6,960 nucleotides of DNA. It comes from an uncultured Lachnospiraceae bacterium. Its GTDB lineage: Bacteria > Bacillota_A > Clostridia > Lachnospirales > Lachnospiraceae. Shown here one piece after another: positions 1 through 6,960 of this stretch (its first letter is position 1; every line of letters starts with the position of its first letter). Where the stretch lies: the NCBI GenBank assembly GCA_902783205.1, contig CACZQE010000346.1, positions 1-6,960 on the forward strand, in the 5' to 3' direction. The notes beneath the pieces are model-generated. The model worked only from the letters and a program-made list of their open reading frames with translations. It searched no databases and was not told the DNA's origin. Position numbers and translations under genes: made by a program.

Positions 1-342
1 GAATACGGAAATGTAAGACAGCTGCTCTGTATGACGGATATCCTGATCGCGGATTATTCTTCCATTGCCGTAGAGTACTCCCTTCTGGAAAGACCGATCA
101 TACTCTATGCCTACGATAAAAAATGGTATCTGAACAAGGACAGGGGCTTTTATTTTGATTATGACTCGACAGCGCCGGGACCTGTTGTGGAGACCATGGA
201 TGAGCTGATCGACTGTATCATGAACCGGAAATGGGATCTTGATAAAGTCAGGGCTTTCGCCCATCTTCACAATGATTATTTTGATGCGGAAAATGCTTCC
301 CGCGTGGCAGAATTCTTATTTGAAACAAGGAGAAAAGCAAAG
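1..342 (+). CDS. CDP-glycerol glycerophosphotransferase family protein, C-terminal part (5' end outside window; frame open into pth)
   Basis: The frame is open from base 1, so only the last ~114 residues are visible. They match the C-terminal end of the TagB/TagF family (Glyphos_transf), which moves glycerol-phosphate (or a related polyol phosphate) from a CDP donor onto wall or lipoteichoic acid chains at the inner membrane face. Visible signatures are TDILIADYSS (residues 12-21; the DYSS is a conserved family motif), RPIILYAYD (31-39), RGFYFDY followed by PGP (48-60), and a closing F-A-E-N-A-S-R-V-A-E-F segment typical of the family's C-terminus near residue 105. The domain ends naturally at about 342, but there is no stop codon there: the frame runs straight into pth. 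Family assignment is firm. The exact substrate and the true C-terminus are not determinable here. Confidence 0.85.
327..332 (+). promoter_or_regulatory. Shine-Dalgarno site for pth
   Basis: AAGGAG lies 10 bases upstream of the ATG at 343 and 16 bases upstream of the second in-frame ATG at 349. The spacing favours 343. The site lies inside the open frame of the upstream transferase and supports independent initiation of pth even though no stop codon separates the two. Confidence 0.75.
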
Positions 343-945
343 ATGAAAATGATCGTCGGTCTGGGAAATCCCACCGATAAGTATAAAGGAACAAGACACA
401 ATATCGGCTTTATGGCTCTGGACAGACTTGCCGATGCTTACGGGATTACGGTAAGGGACCATAAGTTCAAGGCCCTGACAGGAAGTGGTTTTATCGGCGG
501 ACACAAAGTGCTTCTTGTGAAGCCTCTGACATTTATGAACCTGTCCGGGGAAAGCGTGCGTCAGGCGGCTGACTATTATCATATCGATCCGGAGGACATT
601 CTGGTAATCTATGATGACATCAGTCTGGAGCCGGGACTGCTGCGAATCCGGAAAAAGGGAAGCGCCGGCGGCCACAACGGTATGAAGAGCCTGATCCGTC
701 ATCTGGGATGTGACACCTTCCCCAGGATACGCGTAGGGATAGGAGGCGAACGCCATCCGGATATGGATCTGGCGGATTATGTCCTGGGACGGATCGATGA
801 AAAAGACAGAGAAGATATCGACCGGGCTCTGGAAAATGCGGTGGAGGCATCGGCACTCTTTGCGGAAGATGAACTTGATACGGCCATGAACCGCTACAGT
901 GCCGGAAAAAAGAAACGGAAACAGAAAGACGAGGAGACAGCTTGA
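343..945 (+). CDS. pth: Peptidyl-tRNA hydrolase (aminoacyl-tRNA hydrolase)
   Basis: This 200-residue cytoplasmic enzyme cleaves the ester bond of peptidyl-tRNAs that drop off the ribosome, returning free tRNA. Family signatures are all present, numbered from the ATG at 343: VGLGNP (5-10, with Asn9), TRHNIGF (17-23, with catalytic His19, equivalent to E. coli His20), KPLTFMNLSG (60-69, Asn66), VIYDDISLEPG with the catalytic-base Asp around 91-92, and GSAGGHNG (106-113, Asn112). Length is normal for the bacterial family. A Lys/Arg-rich tail (KKKRKQK) closes the protein. The start was chosen for the AAGGAG 10 bases upstream and the homology boundary. However, the same frame is open upstream through a teichoic acid transferase, so a longer fused product is also possible. 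The stop TGA overlaps the TTG start of mfd (TTGA), implying an operon. Confidence 0.96.
   Translation: MKMIVGLGNPTDKYKGTRHNIGFMALDRLADAYGITVRDHKFKALTGSGFIGGHKVLLVKPLTFMNLSGESVRQAADYYHIDPEDILVIYDDISLEPGLLRIRKKGSAGGHNGMKSLIRHLGCDTFPRIRVGIGGERHPDMDLADYVLGRIDEKDREDIDRALENAVEASALFAEDELDTAMNRYSAGKKKRKQKDEETA
931..936 (+). promoter_or_regulatory. Shine-Dalgarno site for mfd (supports the TTG start)
   Basis: GAGGAG sits 5 bases before the TTG at 942, within the last codons of pth. There is no in-frame ATG nearby upstream or early in the gene, and the translation from the TTG (MKIFTGPL) resembles usual Mfd N-termini, so this site decides the start. Confidence 0.65.
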
Positions 946-3900
946 AGATTTTTACTGGGCCTCTGGATCATGACCAGACATACAAAAAAATCAAAGAAGC
1001 AGTTGCCGGAGGCATATCTCCGGTAAATATCAGCGGATGCAGCGGAGCGGCAGCTGCCCATCTGACAGATGCCCTGGGCAAAGGGGCTTCCTGCCGGCTG
1101 GTGGTTGCCGCCGGTGAGGATGCGGCGAAAGGACTCTACGAAAACCTCCAGTACTTTGACCCGGATACTGTATGGTTTCCTTCCAAGGACATCCTTTTTT
1201 ACAGTGCGGATCTGAGGAGCGGTGATATAACCAGGAGGAGGATCAATATTCTCCGCCAGCTCTCAGAGGGGCAGAGGATGACTATCGTAGTTTCTGCGGA
1301 TGTACTGATGGAGAGGCTGATGCCGGAAGAAAATTTCAGAAGCCGCACTCTGCTGATCGACTACCGGTCCGTGATAGATCTGGATCATCTGCGGGACATT
1401 CTCAGGGACATGGGATATGAGTTCCGGTCCCCTGTCGAGGTGCCGGGAGAGTTTGGAATCCGCGGCGGTATCGTGGATATATTTCCTCTGACCCGGGATC
1501 TGCCGGTGCGGATCGAACTCTGGGGTGATGAGGTGGACTCCATCCGGGAGTTCAATCCGGAAACACAGAGAACCGTCCGCAACCTGGACCGTATTCTTCT
1601 TCATCCCGCATCGGAGCTGGTTCTCTCAGCAGGCCAGGCGGAAAAAGGACTGGAGAAGATCCGGAAGGAATACAAGGAGACCCGGGCTGTTTTCTTAAAG
1701 GAGAAGAACCGGGAGGCAGCCAGAAGGCTGCGCCAGCAGCATGAAAAGCTGGAGGACATGTTCGGTACATTTTACAGTCCGGAGCAGATGGAAGGGCTGA
1801 TCCGCTACTTCTACGACGAGACAGTTTCCCTCACGGCATACCTGCCTGAAGATACCATGGTCTTTGTTGAGGAAGCGGAAAAGGCAGTCCGGGCCGCGGA
1901 GCAGCATGAAAGCGCTTTTGCGGCCAGTATGCAGTCCAGACTGGAAGGCGGCTACATCCTGCCCGGACAGGCGGATGTTCTTTTTTCTGCCCGGGAAGCC
2001 TTTGATTTCATGAAGAAGTTCCCGATCGTAACTTTCAGCAGCATGGTTGAAAATGAAGATCTGCTGAAGCCTGCCCTGAGCCTGCCGGTCAGGGTACGTT
2101 CCGTACCGTCCTATAACAGCAGCTTTGAGCGCCTTTCTGCGGATCTTGATGACTGGAGAAAAAAAGGCTACGCGGTACTGCTCCTTTCCTCATCTTCCAC
2201 CAGGGCAAGGAGGCTTGCGGATGATCTCCGGGAAAACAACATATTTACCTATTACATTTCCGATATGGACCGGGAGATCGGACAGGGTGAGATTCTGGTG
2301 GCGGCCGGCCGCCTTTCAGAGGGATTTGAATATCCGGATCTTCATCTGGTCATCCTGACTGAGAAGGATATTTTCAAGGCAAGAAGGAAAAAGGCAGTCA
2401 GAAAAGGCGACGGATACCAGAGCCGGAAAATCCGTTCCATCTCAGAGATCGCACCCGGAGATTACGTGGTCCATGACCGCTACGGACTGGGCGTGTACCG
2501 GGGAATGGAAATGATCCAGGTGGACGGTGTATCCAAGGATTACATTAATATAGAGTATCTCGATAACGGAAATCTTTTTGTCCCCGCGACCCAGCTGGCC
2601 GTGATCGGGAAATACAGCGGTCCCGGGGAAACCCCGCCCAAACTTAATCGCCTGGGCGGGACGGAATGGACCAGGACCAAGTCCAGGGTAAAAAGCCAGG
2701 TGCAGATCCAGGCCAGGGACCTGATCCGCCTCTATGCAAGGCGGCGGGAGAGAGAAGGATTTGCCTTTGGCAAAGACACGGTATGGCAGACGGAGTTTGA
2801 GGAACGCTTCCCCTATGAGGAGACGGAAGATCAGCTGACTGCCATAGCGGATACCAAACGGGACATGGAAAGTAACAGGATCATGGACCGGCTGATCTGC
2901 GGCGATGTAGGTTACGGAAAGACCGAAGTGGCCATCCGGGCCGCCTTCAAGGCAGTCATGGACAGTAAGCAGGTTGTTTTTCTGGTACCTACCACCATCC
3001 TGGCTCAGCAGCACTATAATTCCTTTGTCAGCCGCATGGAAGACTATCCGGTAGAGATTGCCATGCTTTCCCGTTTCTGTACTGCCGGGGAAGAACGCAG
3101 GATCAAAAAGGGTCTGGCGGACGGCAGCGTCGACATTGTGATCGGGACTCATAAGGTCCTGTCAAAAACCATCAGATACCGGAATCTGGGCCTTCTGATC
3201 ATTGATGAGGAGCAGAGGTTCGGTGTCCGGCAGAAGGAAAAGATCAAGCAGCTTAAAGAGGATGTGGACGTTCTGGCCCTGTCGGCCACCCCGATCCCCA
3301 GAACTCTTCATATGAGCCTCTCCGGAATCCGGGATATGAGCCTGCTGGAGATTCCGCCTGTGGACCGCCGGGCTATCCAGACTTATGTGATGGAGTATAA
3401 TGAGGAGCTGATCAGGGAGGCCATAGAGAGGGAACTGTCCCGGTCCGGCCAGGTTTATTATGTGTATAACCGTGTCAGCACGATTCCGGATACGGCAGCC
3501 CGTCTGAAAAAACTGCTGCCGGGAGCGGCAGTGGAGTATGCCCACGGAAAAATGGGAGAGCGGCAGCTGGAGGATATCATGACCCGCTTTGTGGATGGGG
3601 AAATCGATGTCCTTGTGTCCACCACCATCATTGAGACCGGTCTTGACATCCCCAATGTCAATACGATCATTATTGAAAATGCGCAGCGATTCGGGCTGGC
3701 GCAGCTTTACCAGCTCCGGGGCAGGGTCGGCCGTTCCGGAAGGAGCGCCTATGCATTTCTTCTCTACAGGAGAAATGAGCTGGTGAGAGAGCAGGCTGAA
3801 AAAAGACTGAAGGCAATCCGGGAGTTCACGGACCTTGGAAGCGGATACAGGATCGCCATGAGGGACCTTGAGATCCGCGGTGCGGGCAATCTGCTGGGAG

Positions 3901-4454
3901 CAGAGCAGTCGGGGCATATGGAAGCCGTCGGCTATGAGCTCTACAACAGGATGCTGAAAGAAGCCATCGACGCCATGTCCGGAGAAAAGGAAGAAAAAGA
4001 GTTTATCACAACGGCAGATCTTTCAGTTGATGCCTATATTCCGGAAAGCTATATTGAAAACGAGACGGAAAAGCTCTACTGGTACAAGAGGATCAGTAAT
4101 ATCACTTCAGAAGAAGACCGGGCGGATATGATCGATGAAGTCACGGACCGCTACGGCGATCTGCCTTCTTCCATGCTGATGCTCATGGATGTGGCCCTGC
4201 TGCGCAGCAAGGCCCACGAAGCATTTATCAGCAGTATTGAGCAGAAGGGGGACAGGATCCGCTTTGTCATGTCGGACACAGCCAGAGTGCGTGTGGAGGA
4301 AGTTGACGGATTCATGAAGTCCTACCGGGGACGGATGAGGCTGGAACCCGGCACGGAGCCGGCCTTTGTCTGGGATGCCGGAAGAATGGGAAAAAAGGAG
4401 CTTTTAACCGGTATAGAAGAGGTGACGGCAGGAATAAAAGAATTGCTAGAATAG
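942..4454 (+). CDS. mfd: Transcription-repair coupling factor Mfd
   Basis: Mfd is an ATP-driven DNA translocase that pushes RNA polymerase stalled at lesions off the template and recruits UvrA for nucleotide excision repair. The 1170-residue length fits the family (E. coli 1148, B. subtilis 1177). Domains in order: an N-terminal UvrB-like module without a working ATPase (about 1-350) carrying the UvrA-contact region ([10 protein letters not shown] near 174-183, then VRIELW with Trp194 where an aromatic is usual); the RNA-polymerase-interacting CarD-like domain ([17 protein letters not shown], 505-521); and the translocase motor with Walker [10 protein letters not shown] (654-662), DEEQ box (755-758), SATPIPRT (781-788), ETGLDIPN (898-905) and [11 protein letters not shown] (924-934). 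The translocation (TRG) segment follows ([14 protein letters not shown], 979-992), then the C-terminal autoinhibitory domain ([10 protein letters not shown], 1066-1075). All motor motifs look intact. It starts with TTG and overlaps the pth stop by four bases, which suggests translational coupling. Confidence 0.98.
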   Translation: MKIFTGPLDHDQTYKKIKEAVAGGISPVNISGCSGAAAAHLTDALGKGASCRLVVAAGEDAAKGLYENLQYFDPDTVWFPSKDILFYSADLRSGDITRRRINILRQLSEGQRMTIVVSADVLMERLMPEENFRSRTLLIDYRSVIDLDHLRDILRDMGYEFRSPVEVPGEFGIRGGIVDIFPLTRDLPVRIELWGDEVDSIREFNPETQRTVRNLDRILLHPASELVLSAGQAEKGLEKIRKEYKETRAVFLKEKNREAARRLRQQHEKLEDMFGTFYSPEQMEGLIRYFYDETVSLTAYLPEDTMVFVEEAEKAVRAAEQHESAFAASMQSRLEGGYILPGQADVLFSAREAFDFMKKFPIVTFSSMVENEDLLKPALSLPVRVRSVPSYNSSFERLSADLDDWRKKGYAVLLLSSSSTRARRLADDLRENNIFTYYISDMDREIGQGEILVAAGRLSEGFEYPDLHLVILTEKDIFKARRKKAVRKGDGYQSRKIRSISEIAPGDYVVHDRYGLGVYRGMEMIQVDGVSKDYINIEYLDNGNLFVPATQLAVIGKYSGPGETPPKLNRLGGTEWTRTKSRVKSQVQIQARDLIRLYARRREREGFAFGKDTVWQTEFEERFPYEETEDQLTAIADTKRDMESNRIMDRLICGDVGYGKTEVAIRAAFKAVMDSKQVVFLVPTTILAQQHYNSFVSRMEDYPVEIAMLSRFCTAGEERRIKKGLADGSVDIVIGTHKVLSKTIRYRNLGLLIIDEEQRFGVRQKEKIKQLKEDVDVLALSATPIPRTLHMSLSGIRDMSLLEIPPVDRRAIQTYVMEYNEELIREAIERELSRSGQVYYVYNRVSTIPDTAARLKKLLPGAAVEYAHGKMGERQLEDIMTRFVDGEIDVLVSTTIIETGLDIPNVNTIIIENAQRFGLAQLYQLRGRVGRSGRSAYAFLLYRRNELVREQAEKRLKAIREFTDLGSGYRIAMRDLEIRGAGNLLGAEQSGHMEAVGYELYNRMLKEAIDAMSGEKEEKEFITTADLSVDAYIPESYIENETEKLYWYKRISNITSEEDRADMIDEVTDRYGDLPSSMLMLMDVALLRSKAHEAFISSIEQKGDRIRFVMSDTARVRVEEVDGFMKSYRGRMRLEPGTEPAFVWDAGRMGKKELLTGIEEVTAGIKELLE
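2633..2660 (+). repeat. GC-rich inverted repeat inside mfd
   Basis: CCCGCCCA (2633-2640) and TGGGCGGG (2653-2660) are perfect 8-bp complements around a 12-base loop. The stem would be stable in mRNA. It falls in the codons just after the RNA-polymerase-interacting domain. No T-run follows, so it is not an intrinsic terminator. It may simply be a by-product of Pro/Gly codons. Confidence 0.5.
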
Positions 4455-4471
4455 GCGTTTTAGTATATAAT
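4443..4471 (+). promoter_or_regulatory. Putative sigma-A type promoter for the lipoprotein gene
   Basis: A perfect -10 box TATAAT (4466-4471) follows a -35 candidate TTGCTA (4443-4448; four of six match TTGACA) at the ideal 17-base spacing. The -35 lies in the last codons of mfd and the -10 just after its stop. Transcription would begin near 4478, giving a short leader of about 35 bases. No terminator separates it from mfd, so read-through from upstream is also likely. Confidence 0.65.
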
Positions 4472-4489
4472 GACATGGAAATCATGTCA
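4471..4489. repeat. Perfect 7-bp inverted repeat overlapping the promoter; possible operator
   Basis: TGACATG (4471-4477) and CATGTCA (4483-4489) are exact reverse complements separated by GAAAT. The repeat begins at the last base of the -10 box and spans the predicted transcription start. If transcription starts near 4478, the left arm is not in that transcript, so the symmetry would act in DNA as a regulator-binding site rather than as a leader hairpin. It could still fold in mRNA reading through from mfd. No T-run follows, so it is not a terminator. The binding protein is unknown. Confidence 0.45.
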
Positions 4490-4494
4490 GCAAC

Positions 4495-4500
4495 AGGAGG
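4495..4500 (+). promoter_or_regulatory. Shine-Dalgarno site for the lipoprotein gene
   Basis: A full-consensus AGGAGG lies 12 bases before the ATG at 4513, slightly longer than ideal spacing. The signal peptide starts directly at this ATG, and the next in-frame ATG (codon 6) would trim its positively charged N-region. Confidence 0.7.
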
Positions 4501-4512
4501 TCAATTAATATT

Positions 4513-5634
4513 ATGAGACAAAAACGGATGAGAATCACCGGACTTTTGCTGGTTCTGGTCATGACAGCGGTCCTGGCTGCAGGATGCGGCCTTTCGGGAT
4601 CCGGCGGAACAAAGACAAAAGACGGTAATAAAACACTCTTTAGCTATGACGGGACCAAGGTCACCCTCAAGGAAGCCTGGATCTACACCCGCATGCTGGG
4701 TGCCCAGTATGAAGCACAGTACAGCAGCTATTTCGGGCCGGATTTCTGGGGAATGGAAGTCAGCACGGATGAAGACGGAAACGGTGTGACATTTGAGGAT
4801 ATGGTGAAAGAGCAGGCCATCACCCAGATCAAGCAGATCATTGTCCTGAACAATAAGGCAAAAGAGATGAAGTGTTCTCTGACTGAGGATGAGAAGAAAG
4901 AATGCGCCAAATACGCAGAGGCATTTGTCAAGGATGAAACGGGAAATGCCATCCTCAAGGAGTGCGGCGGCAAGCAGGAGGACATGGAAAAGATCTACGA
5001 GGATAATAAACTGGCCTCCAAGGTACAGGAAGCCATGGTGAAGGACGTAGACAAGAAAGTCTCCGACGATGACGCAAGGCAGACAACTATCTACAGAGTG
5101 GTCTATCCTACCAGTAAGACTGACGAGAACGGTGAAACCGTGGAACTTGGCAAAAAGGAGAAGGAAAAGGCCAAAAAGGATGCCGAAGCAGCCCTGAAAG
5201 CTGTCAAAAGCGGCAAGAAGAAGATCGAAAAGGTTGCGGAAGAAGCCGGCTGGACCAACACAGATGAGACTTTTGCCAAAGGTCAGTCCGAGGAAGGCAA
5301 AGACTTTGAAAAGGATCTGAAGAAGGCCAAGGACGGAGATCTGCTCAACAAGGTTTATACCTGTGACCAGGGTTATGTGATCGCCAAGCTGGTCGCTTAT
5401 ACGGATAAGGAAGCGACAGAGGCAAACAAAGAGAGCATCATTGCCGGCAGAGAGCAGGAACTCTTCAATAAGACCTACAAAAAGTGGACAGACAAGCTGG
5501 AGAAAAAGTGGGATTTCAAAAAAGACGTGGATCAGGAACTTCTGGCACAGCTGGTACTCAGAAGTGCCGAGAGCACAGCGACCGAAGATGCCGCAGAGGA
5601 GACAGCTCCTGCTGAGGCGACCACGGGAAAATAG
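4513..5634 (+). CDS. PrsA/SurA-like foldase lipoprotein (histidine-free, probably non-catalytic peptidyl-prolyl isomerase homologue)
   Basis: This is a 373-residue secreted lipoprotein. The N-terminus has a charged n-region (RQKRMR), a hydrophobic core (10-23) and a lipobox LAAGC, with the lipidated Cys at 25; a Gly/Ser/Thr linker follows. Residues 40-185 resemble the helical SurA_N/PrsA chaperone region. Residues 190-297 have the layout of a parvulin domain: a first strand TTIYRVVYPT, a helix with AEAALKAVKSGKKKIEKVAEEAG, and a final GYVIAKL strand. A Lys/Glu-rich helix (301-350) and an Ala/Thr/Glu tail end the protein. Position after mfd matches where such foldases occur in Clostridia. Active parvulins carry His in the first strand and in the GYHI strand; here these are Tyr/Arg and Val, and the whole protein has no histidine. 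A holdase or chaperone role outside the membrane is therefore more likely than proline isomerisation. It has its own promoter at 4443-4471; rsmF follows after 22 bases. Confidence 0.85.
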   Translation: MRQKRMRITGLLLVLVMTAVLAAGCGLSGSGGTKTKDGNKTLFSYDGTKVTLKEAWIYTRMLGAQYEAQYSSYFGPDFWGMEVSTDEDGNGVTFEDMVKEQAITQIKQIIVLNNKAKEMKCSLTEDEKKECAKYAEAFVKDETGNAILKECGGKQEDMEKIYEDNKLASKVQEAMVKDVDKKVSDDDARQTTIYRVVYPTSKTDENGETVELGKKEKEKAKKDAEAALKAVKSGKKKIEKVAEEAGWTNTDETFAKGQSEEGKDFEKDLKKAKDGDLLNKVYTCDQGYVIAKLVAYTDKEATEANKESIIAGREQELFNKTYKKWTDKLEKKWDFKKDVDQELLAQLVLRSAESTATEDAAEETAPAEATTGK

Positions 5635-5640
5635 AACCAC

Positions 5641-5645
5641 AGGAG
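5641..5645 (+). promoter_or_regulatory. Shine-Dalgarno site for rsmF
   Basis: AGGAG ends 11 bases before the ATG at 5657. An earlier ATG at 5649 lies only 3 bases from this site and opens a frame of three codons (Met-Asn-Thr, then TGA at 5658-5660), so it is not the gene start. The ATG at 5657 begins a protein with the usual family N-terminus. Confidence 0.65.
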
Positions 5646-5656
5646 CAAATGAATAC

Positions 5657-6960
5657 ATGAAGAAATTACCGGAAGAATTTCTGCAGACCATGCAGGAAAT
5701 ACTCGGTGAGGATTATAAGCCGTTCCTCGCAAGCTATGATGAGGAGCGGCATTTTTCTCTCCGGATCAACAAACTGAAAACAGATGAAAAGACTTTTGAA
5801 GAGAAGGCTCCCTTTCAGCTTGAGAGGATTCCCTGGATTGAAGGAGGCTACTATTACGGAGCTTCCGACAGACCGGCGGCTCATCCCTTTTATGCGGCAG
5901 GGCTTTATTATCTGCAGGAAGCCAGCGCCATGACTCCGGCTTCCCGCCTGCCTGTCCGGCCGGGGGACCGGGTTCTGGACCTTTGCGCCGCGCCGGGAGG
6001 AAAAGCTACGGAACTGGGTGCCCGCCTTGCCGGGCAGGGAATCCTTGTGGCCAATGATGTCAGCCGGTCCAGAGCCAGAGCCCTCTTAAGAAACATTGAG
6101 CTGTTCGGCATTTCCAATGCTTTTGTCACCAGTGAGAAACCCCACGTCCTGGCCGGACGCTTCCCTGATTACTTTGACAAAATCATGGTAGATGCGCCCT
6201 GCTCGGGAGAGGGCATGTTTTTCAGGAATCCGGAAGTCATTGATGCCTGGATGGAGAAAGGACCTGACTATTTTTCCGGGATACAGAAAGAAATCATTAT
6301 CCGGGCTTCGGATATGCTCCGCCCCGGCGGAATGATGATGTATTCCACCTGTACCTTCTCCCCTCTGGAAAATGAAGCTGTTATCACGGATCTCCTTCTC
6401 AGACGGCCGGAGATGGAACTGGTGCCCATGGAGGATTACTGTGGATTCTCTCATGGACTTCCCGATTTTCGGGGAGAGCGCTTCCATCAGCAGATCGGTC
6501 TCTGCCGCAGGATCTGGCCCCACCGTATGCCGGGTCAGGGACACTTTATGGCACTTTTAAGAAAAAGGGGCGGAGGACAGGACAGAGTAAATGTATCTGA
6601 AAGCTTTTCCGGGAAACATAAGAAAGGGAAAACGGGCGGTCCCTGCAGGGATTGGTACCGTCATATACGGCTGAAGGATGCCGGCACGGTAAAAGACCTG
6701 GAAGCCTTTTTTTCAAAAGTAAAAAGACCCTTTTCTCCTGAGGAGATGGAAATACGGTCCGGCAAGCTCTACTATGTGCCGGGTGAGTGCGGGAAGATGA
6801 CAGGGGGGCTGACTTTCCTGCGAAACGGAGTCTGCCTGGGCGAGTTGAAGAAGAACCGCTTTGAACCCTCACAGCCCCTGGCCCTGATGCTTTCGGAAAA
6901 AGACTTTGCGCCATCAATCTGCCTGGCGGGAGATGACCCGCGGACGGGACGCTATCTGAA
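5657..6960 (+). CDS. rsmF: RsmF-type 16S rRNA (cytosine-C5)-methyltransferase, NOP2/Sun family (3' end outside window)
   Basis: This enzyme uses S-adenosylmethionine to make 5-methylcytosine in rRNA, by homology 16S rRNA near the decoding site. The frame is open for 434 complete codons to the window edge. The N-terminal segment (LPEEFLQTMQEILGEDY, then LRIN) matches the family start. The SAM motif is VLDLCAAPGGK (106-116). The two catalytic cysteines are Cys182 in DAPCSGEGMF and Cys232 in YSTCTFSP; the latter is the usual nucleophile and the former aids release. There is no N-terminal NusB-like domain, which argues against RsmB. After the catalytic domain (to about 303) comes a basic linker and an RsmF-type C-terminal PUA-like RNA-binding region. 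The visible end DDPRTGRYL fits the run-up to the conserved YLKGE motif of that domain, so only a few dozen residues are probably missing. Likely cotranscribed with the lipoprotein gene. The exact target cytosine cannot be read from sequence. Confidence 0.9.
   Translation, partial: MKKLPEEFLQTMQEILGEDYKPFLASYDEERHFSLRINKLKTDEKTFEEKAPFQLERIPWIEGGYYYGASDRPAAHPFYAAGLYYLQEASAMTPASRLPVRPGDRVLDLCAAPGGKATELGARLAGQGILVANDVSRSRARALLRNIELFGISNAFVTSEKPHVLAGRFPDYFDKIMVDAPCSGEGMFFRNPEVIDAWMEKGPDYFSGIQKEIIIRASDMLRPGGMMMYSTCTFSPLENEAVITDLLLRRPEMELVPMEDYCGFSHGLPDFRGERFHQQIGLCRRIWPHRMPGQGHFMALLRKRGGGQDRVNVSESFSGKHKKGKTGGPCRDWYRHIRLKDAGTVKDLEAFFSKVKRPFSPEEMEIRSGKLYYVPGECGKMTGGLTFLRNGVCLGELKKNRFEPSQPLALMLSEKDFAPSICLAGDDPRTGRYL

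Noticed and set aside
2300..2313. Perfect 14-bp palindrome GGCGGCCGGCCGCC
   Set aside because: It encodes Val-Ala-Ala-Gly-Arg in Mfd and has no loop for a hairpin. Most likely GC-rich codon usage, not a regulatory site.
2125..2358. Plus-strand 77-codon frame inside mfd
   Set aside because: Out-of-frame shadow of mfd with no homology features; the mfd frame is continuous across it.
2442..3917. Two minus-strand open frames (236 and 251 codons) opposite mfd
   Set aside because: They lie entirely opposite conserved Mfd motor domains, show no recognisable domain, and are explained by high GC content and codon bias of mfd.
4455..4512. Possible intrinsic terminator after mfd
   Set aside because: The only inverted repeat there (4471-4489) has a 7-bp AT/GC-mixed stem and is followed by CAGCAACAGGAGG, not a T-run.
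5649..5660. Three-codon frame (Met-Asn-Thr-stop) overlapping the rsmF start
   Set aside because: Its ATG is only 3 bases from the Shine-Dalgarno site, too close for efficient initiation, so a leader-peptide role is not supported.
4501..5691. Long minus-strand open frame (396 codons) opposite the lipoprotein gene
   Set aside because: It mirrors the Lys/Glu/Asp-rich plus-strand gene (AAG/GAA codons read as Leu/Phe on the other strand), giving a spurious hydrophobic protein. The plus strand has a signal peptide, lipobox, ribosome binding site and promoter.
6640..6651. 12-bp palindrome TCCCTGCAGGGA in rsmF
   Set aside because: Internal to coding sequence, short, with no nearby regulatory context; expected by chance.

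Overview
This window looks like a chromosomal housekeeping segment from a Gram-positive Firmicute, most likely class Clostridia and perhaps Lachnospiraceae. The reasons are a moderately high GC content, strong AGGAG-type ribosome binding sites, a lipoprotein signal peptide, Mfd and Pth sequences of Bacillus/Clostridium type, and a pth-mfd-foldase gene order familiar from that group. This placement is inference from gene content; no marker gene is present. All genes lie on the + strand and are tightly packed. I see no tRNA, rRNA, CRISPR array, insertion sequence, attachment site or intrinsic terminator, and no gene-free stretch longer than 60 bases.

Layout: (1) 1-342 is the C-terminal end of a CDP-glycerol glycerophosphotransferase (TagB/TagF-type teichoic acid enzyme) that enters from the left. 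(2) 343-945 is peptidyl-tRNA hydrolase (pth), which has its own Shine-Dalgarno site. There is no stop codon between the two, so as read they form one continuous frame. (3) 942-4454 is mfd, the transcription-repair coupling factor, starting at a TTG that overlaps the pth stop. (4) 4455-4512 is a short intergenic region with a good sigma-A-like promoter overlapped by a perfect 7-bp inverted repeat. (5) 4513-5634 is a secreted lipoprotein related to PrsA/SurA foldases that contains no histidine at all. (6) 5657-6960 is an RsmF-type rRNA m5C methyltransferase, cut by the right edge just before its stop.

The genes cover translation quality control (Pth recycles peptidyl-tRNA), transcription-coupled DNA repair (Mfd), extracytoplasmic protein folding (the lipoprotein) and rRNA modification (RsmF). 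pth and mfd are probably translationally coupled. The lipoprotein and rsmF probably form a second unit that is driven, at least in part, by the promoter at the end of mfd.

Most of the window is ordinary. The points that merit a second look are the in-frame teichoic-acid-transferase/Pth junction, the histidine-free foldase-like lipoprotein, and the palindrome over its promoter. I found no evidence of a new defence, mobile or RNA-based system.
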